Source of the DNA: Sediminibacterium sp. TEGAF015
GTDB taxonomy: Bacteria; Bacteroidota; Bacteroidia; Chitinophagales; Chitinophagaceae
Assembly: GCF_025997995.1 (NCBI RefSeq)
Contig: NZ_AP026683.1
Location: 1,674,501 to 1,738,500, forward strand
Direction: 5' to 3'
DNA: 64,000 nt
The notes under the pieces are model-generated. The model was given only the letters and a program-made list of their open reading frames with translations. It did not search any database and was not told the DNA's origin. Numbering within the stretch: the first letter of the stretch is position 1; each line of letters starts with the position of its first letter. A program made the translations under genes and the position numbers. Positions 63,016-64,000 of this stretch are shown here, in pieces.

Positions 63016-63696
63016 ATGGAAGTTAAGCCGAAACAGATTTTAATTGCGGACGACGAACCAGATATCCTAGAAATAATCCGCTATAATCTGGAAAAGGAAG
63101 GCTACGAAGTGCATACAGCTAAAGATGGCAATGAAGCCATAGAAAAAGCCAAGCAGCTTTATCCGGATCTTATCATTTTAGACATCATGATGCCCAGAAA
63201 GAATGGCGTTGAAGTCTGCTCCATATTAAGGTCCCAACCCAGTTTTCAAGACACCCTAATTATCTTTTTAACTGCCATGAGCGACGAAAGCTCTCAGATA
63301 AAAGGGCTAGAAACGGGTGCAGATGATTATATCAGCAAACCAATCAGTCCAAAAGTACTCGTTAGCAGAGTGAATGCTTTATTCAGACGAGTATCCAGTA
63401 AAGAAGCGGGGAAAACCTTACAGATTGGCAATATCAGCATCGATCCGGTTAAATTTCTAGTAACCATTGACGGCAACGAAGTTGTTTTAGCCAAAAAAGA
63501 GTTTGAATTGATTTATCTGCTGGCCTCTAAACCAGGAAGAGTCTTTTTAAGAAATGAAATTCTTACCCAGGTCTGGGGAAATGAAGTCATTGTAGGTGAC
63601 AGAACCATTGATGTACACGTAAGAAAAGTAAGACAAAAACTGGGCATTGACTGCATTACAACAGTCAAGGGAGTTGGTTATAAGTTTGAAATTTGA
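63016..63696 (+). CDS. OmpR/PhoB-type response regulator
   Basis: 226-residue two-component regulator from the ATG at 63016. The receiver (about 5-120) has DDEPD, the phosphoacceptor Asp in LIILDIMMPRKNG, and SKPIS with the conserved Lys. The C-terminal winged helix (about 130-226) has KKEFELIYLLASKPGRVFLRNEILTQVWG and DVHVRKVRQKLG, typical of OmpR. A longer frame from 62983 would cover the -7 element at 62990-62997. The histidine kinase starts 35 nt downstream and is its likely partner. Confidence 0.95.
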   Translation: MEVKPKQILIADDEPDILEIIRYNLEKEGYEVHTAKDGNEAIEKAKQLYPDLIILDIMMPRKNGVEVCSILRSQPSFQDTLIIFLTAMSDESSQIKGLETGADDYISKPISPKVLVSRVNALFRRVSSKEAGKTLQIGNISIDPVKFLVTIDGNEVVLAKKEFELIYLLASKPGRVFLRNEILTQVWGNEVIVGDRTIDVHVRKVRQKLGIDCITTVKGVGYKFEI

Positions 63697-63731
63697 CAAA
63701 AGCTTAAGTTACAATTCTGTAATTTGCTTAC

Positions 63732-64000
63732 ATGCTGAATACCAAGAATCTTTCCCCTAAACAGTTATCTGCCTTTACAGCTGCCATTCTTGCCATACCC
63801 ATTTCACTGGGTATCTGGATCATCAGACCTGATATTACAATTGCCTTCATCTCATTGATTGTAACATTTTTGGGGAGTTATTTTCTTATTGGCTTTGTTT
63901 TGGAGTCGTTCATTTACAGAAAAATAAAACTCATTTATAAGTTCATATATCAGACCAAAGCCAGTAAACGGGAAGAAACCTATTACAAATATATCCTTCC
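63732..64000 (+). CDS. Sensor histidine kinase, N-terminal part (runs off the window)
   Basis: Open frame of 89 codons from the ATG at 63732 to the window edge without a stop. It has two close hydrophobic segments (LSAFTAAILAIPISLGIWII and ITIAFISLIVTFLGSYFLIG), then a charged linker (ESFIYRKIKLIYKFIYQTKASKR). This is the typical start of a PhoR-like membrane kinase, and the position directly after a response regulator supports it. The kinase core itself lies outside the window. Confidence 0.75.
   Translation, partial: MLNTKNLSPKQLSAFTAAILAIPISLGIWIIRPDITIAFISLIVTFLGSYFLIGFVLESFIYRKIKLIYKFIYQTKASKREETYYKYIL

Noticed and set aside
63709..63722. TTACA-ATTC-TGTAA repeat between the regulator and its kinase
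   Set aside because: Arms of only 5 nt in an AT-rich gap can arise by chance, and OmpR-type regulators usually bind direct repeats.

Overview
The window is chromosomal DNA of a member of the Bacteroidota, most likely the family Chitinophagaceae. The signs are a modest GC content (around 40% by eye), promoter -7 elements of the TAnnTTTG type in place of E. coli -10 boxes, little use of Shine-Dalgarno sequences, TonB-dependent receptors, a GldB-like lipoprotein, a signal-peptide-bearing AtpB, and several families typical of this phylum (DUF3098, DUF3108, DUF4783, UMF1/Atg22-like MFS, a haem-binding CxxCH protein). The exact genus cannot be fixed from the sequence alone. Nearly all of the window is coding. 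I saw no gene-free stretch over 300 bases, no tRNA or rRNA gene, no CRISPR array, no insertion sequence and no prophage. It looks like a conserved housekeeping region with small accessory operons.

Layout. 1-7.1 kb: divergent leuS (truncated) and ftsX, then DUF3098, uppP, an MFS transporter and a metallo-hydrolase; on the other strand a DUF3108 protein and a flippase-like membrane protein; then ruvC. 7.2-11 kb: a HIT protein and greA (with a terminator-like hairpin in its leader), then a small ABC ATPase, permease, GntR and head-domain-like operon with an operator-like inverted repeat. 11-14.7 kb: a hydroxyacid dehydrogenase, rsmA, pdxA and an aldose-epimerase-like gene. 14.7-22.1 kb: a run of nine co-oriented minus-strand genes (TonB receptor, 2TM protein, TPR-like protein, two paralogous membrane proteins, winged-helix regulator, ABC ATPase, ABC permease, LolA-like protein) whose front promoter has a perfect palindrome in the -33/-7 spacer. 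22.2-26.3 kb: ATP synthase genes atpB-E-F-H-A closed by a terminator, with atpG not adjacent.

26.4-34.3 kb: an ABC exporter divergent from rel (ppGpp synthetase/hydrolase), purA, a very acidic low-complexity protein, a pabB-like gene and engB. 34.3-37.6 kb: a probable haem/metal uptake cluster (TonB receptor, small membrane protein, CxxCH haem-binding protein). 37.6-46 kb: gpmI, DUF4783, nadC, a TPR histidine kinase co-translated with a SUI1-family factor, a histone-H1-like repeat protein and a metzincin-type metalloprotease. 46-56.6 kb: pyruvate dehydrogenase-type E2, isocitrate dehydrogenase, apaG, GldB-like lipoprotein, nadE, universal stress protein, thiolase, pyrD and terC. 56.7-64 kb: a large TolB-like/outer-membrane protein, a glyoxalase-II-like hydrolase, a 722-residue secreted protein with a caspase/separase-like His-Cys signature, and a two-component regulator followed by its kinase, which runs off the end.

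Most genes serve core metabolism: NAD (nadC, nadE), PLP (pdxA), folate (pabB), purine and pyrimidine (purA, pyrD), glycolysis to TCA (gpmI, E2, icd) and oxidative phosphorylation. The items most worth a second look are the separase-like protein, the nine-gene TonB/ABC operon with its operator, the greA leader hairpin, and the 12-bp hairpin between atpE and atpF.
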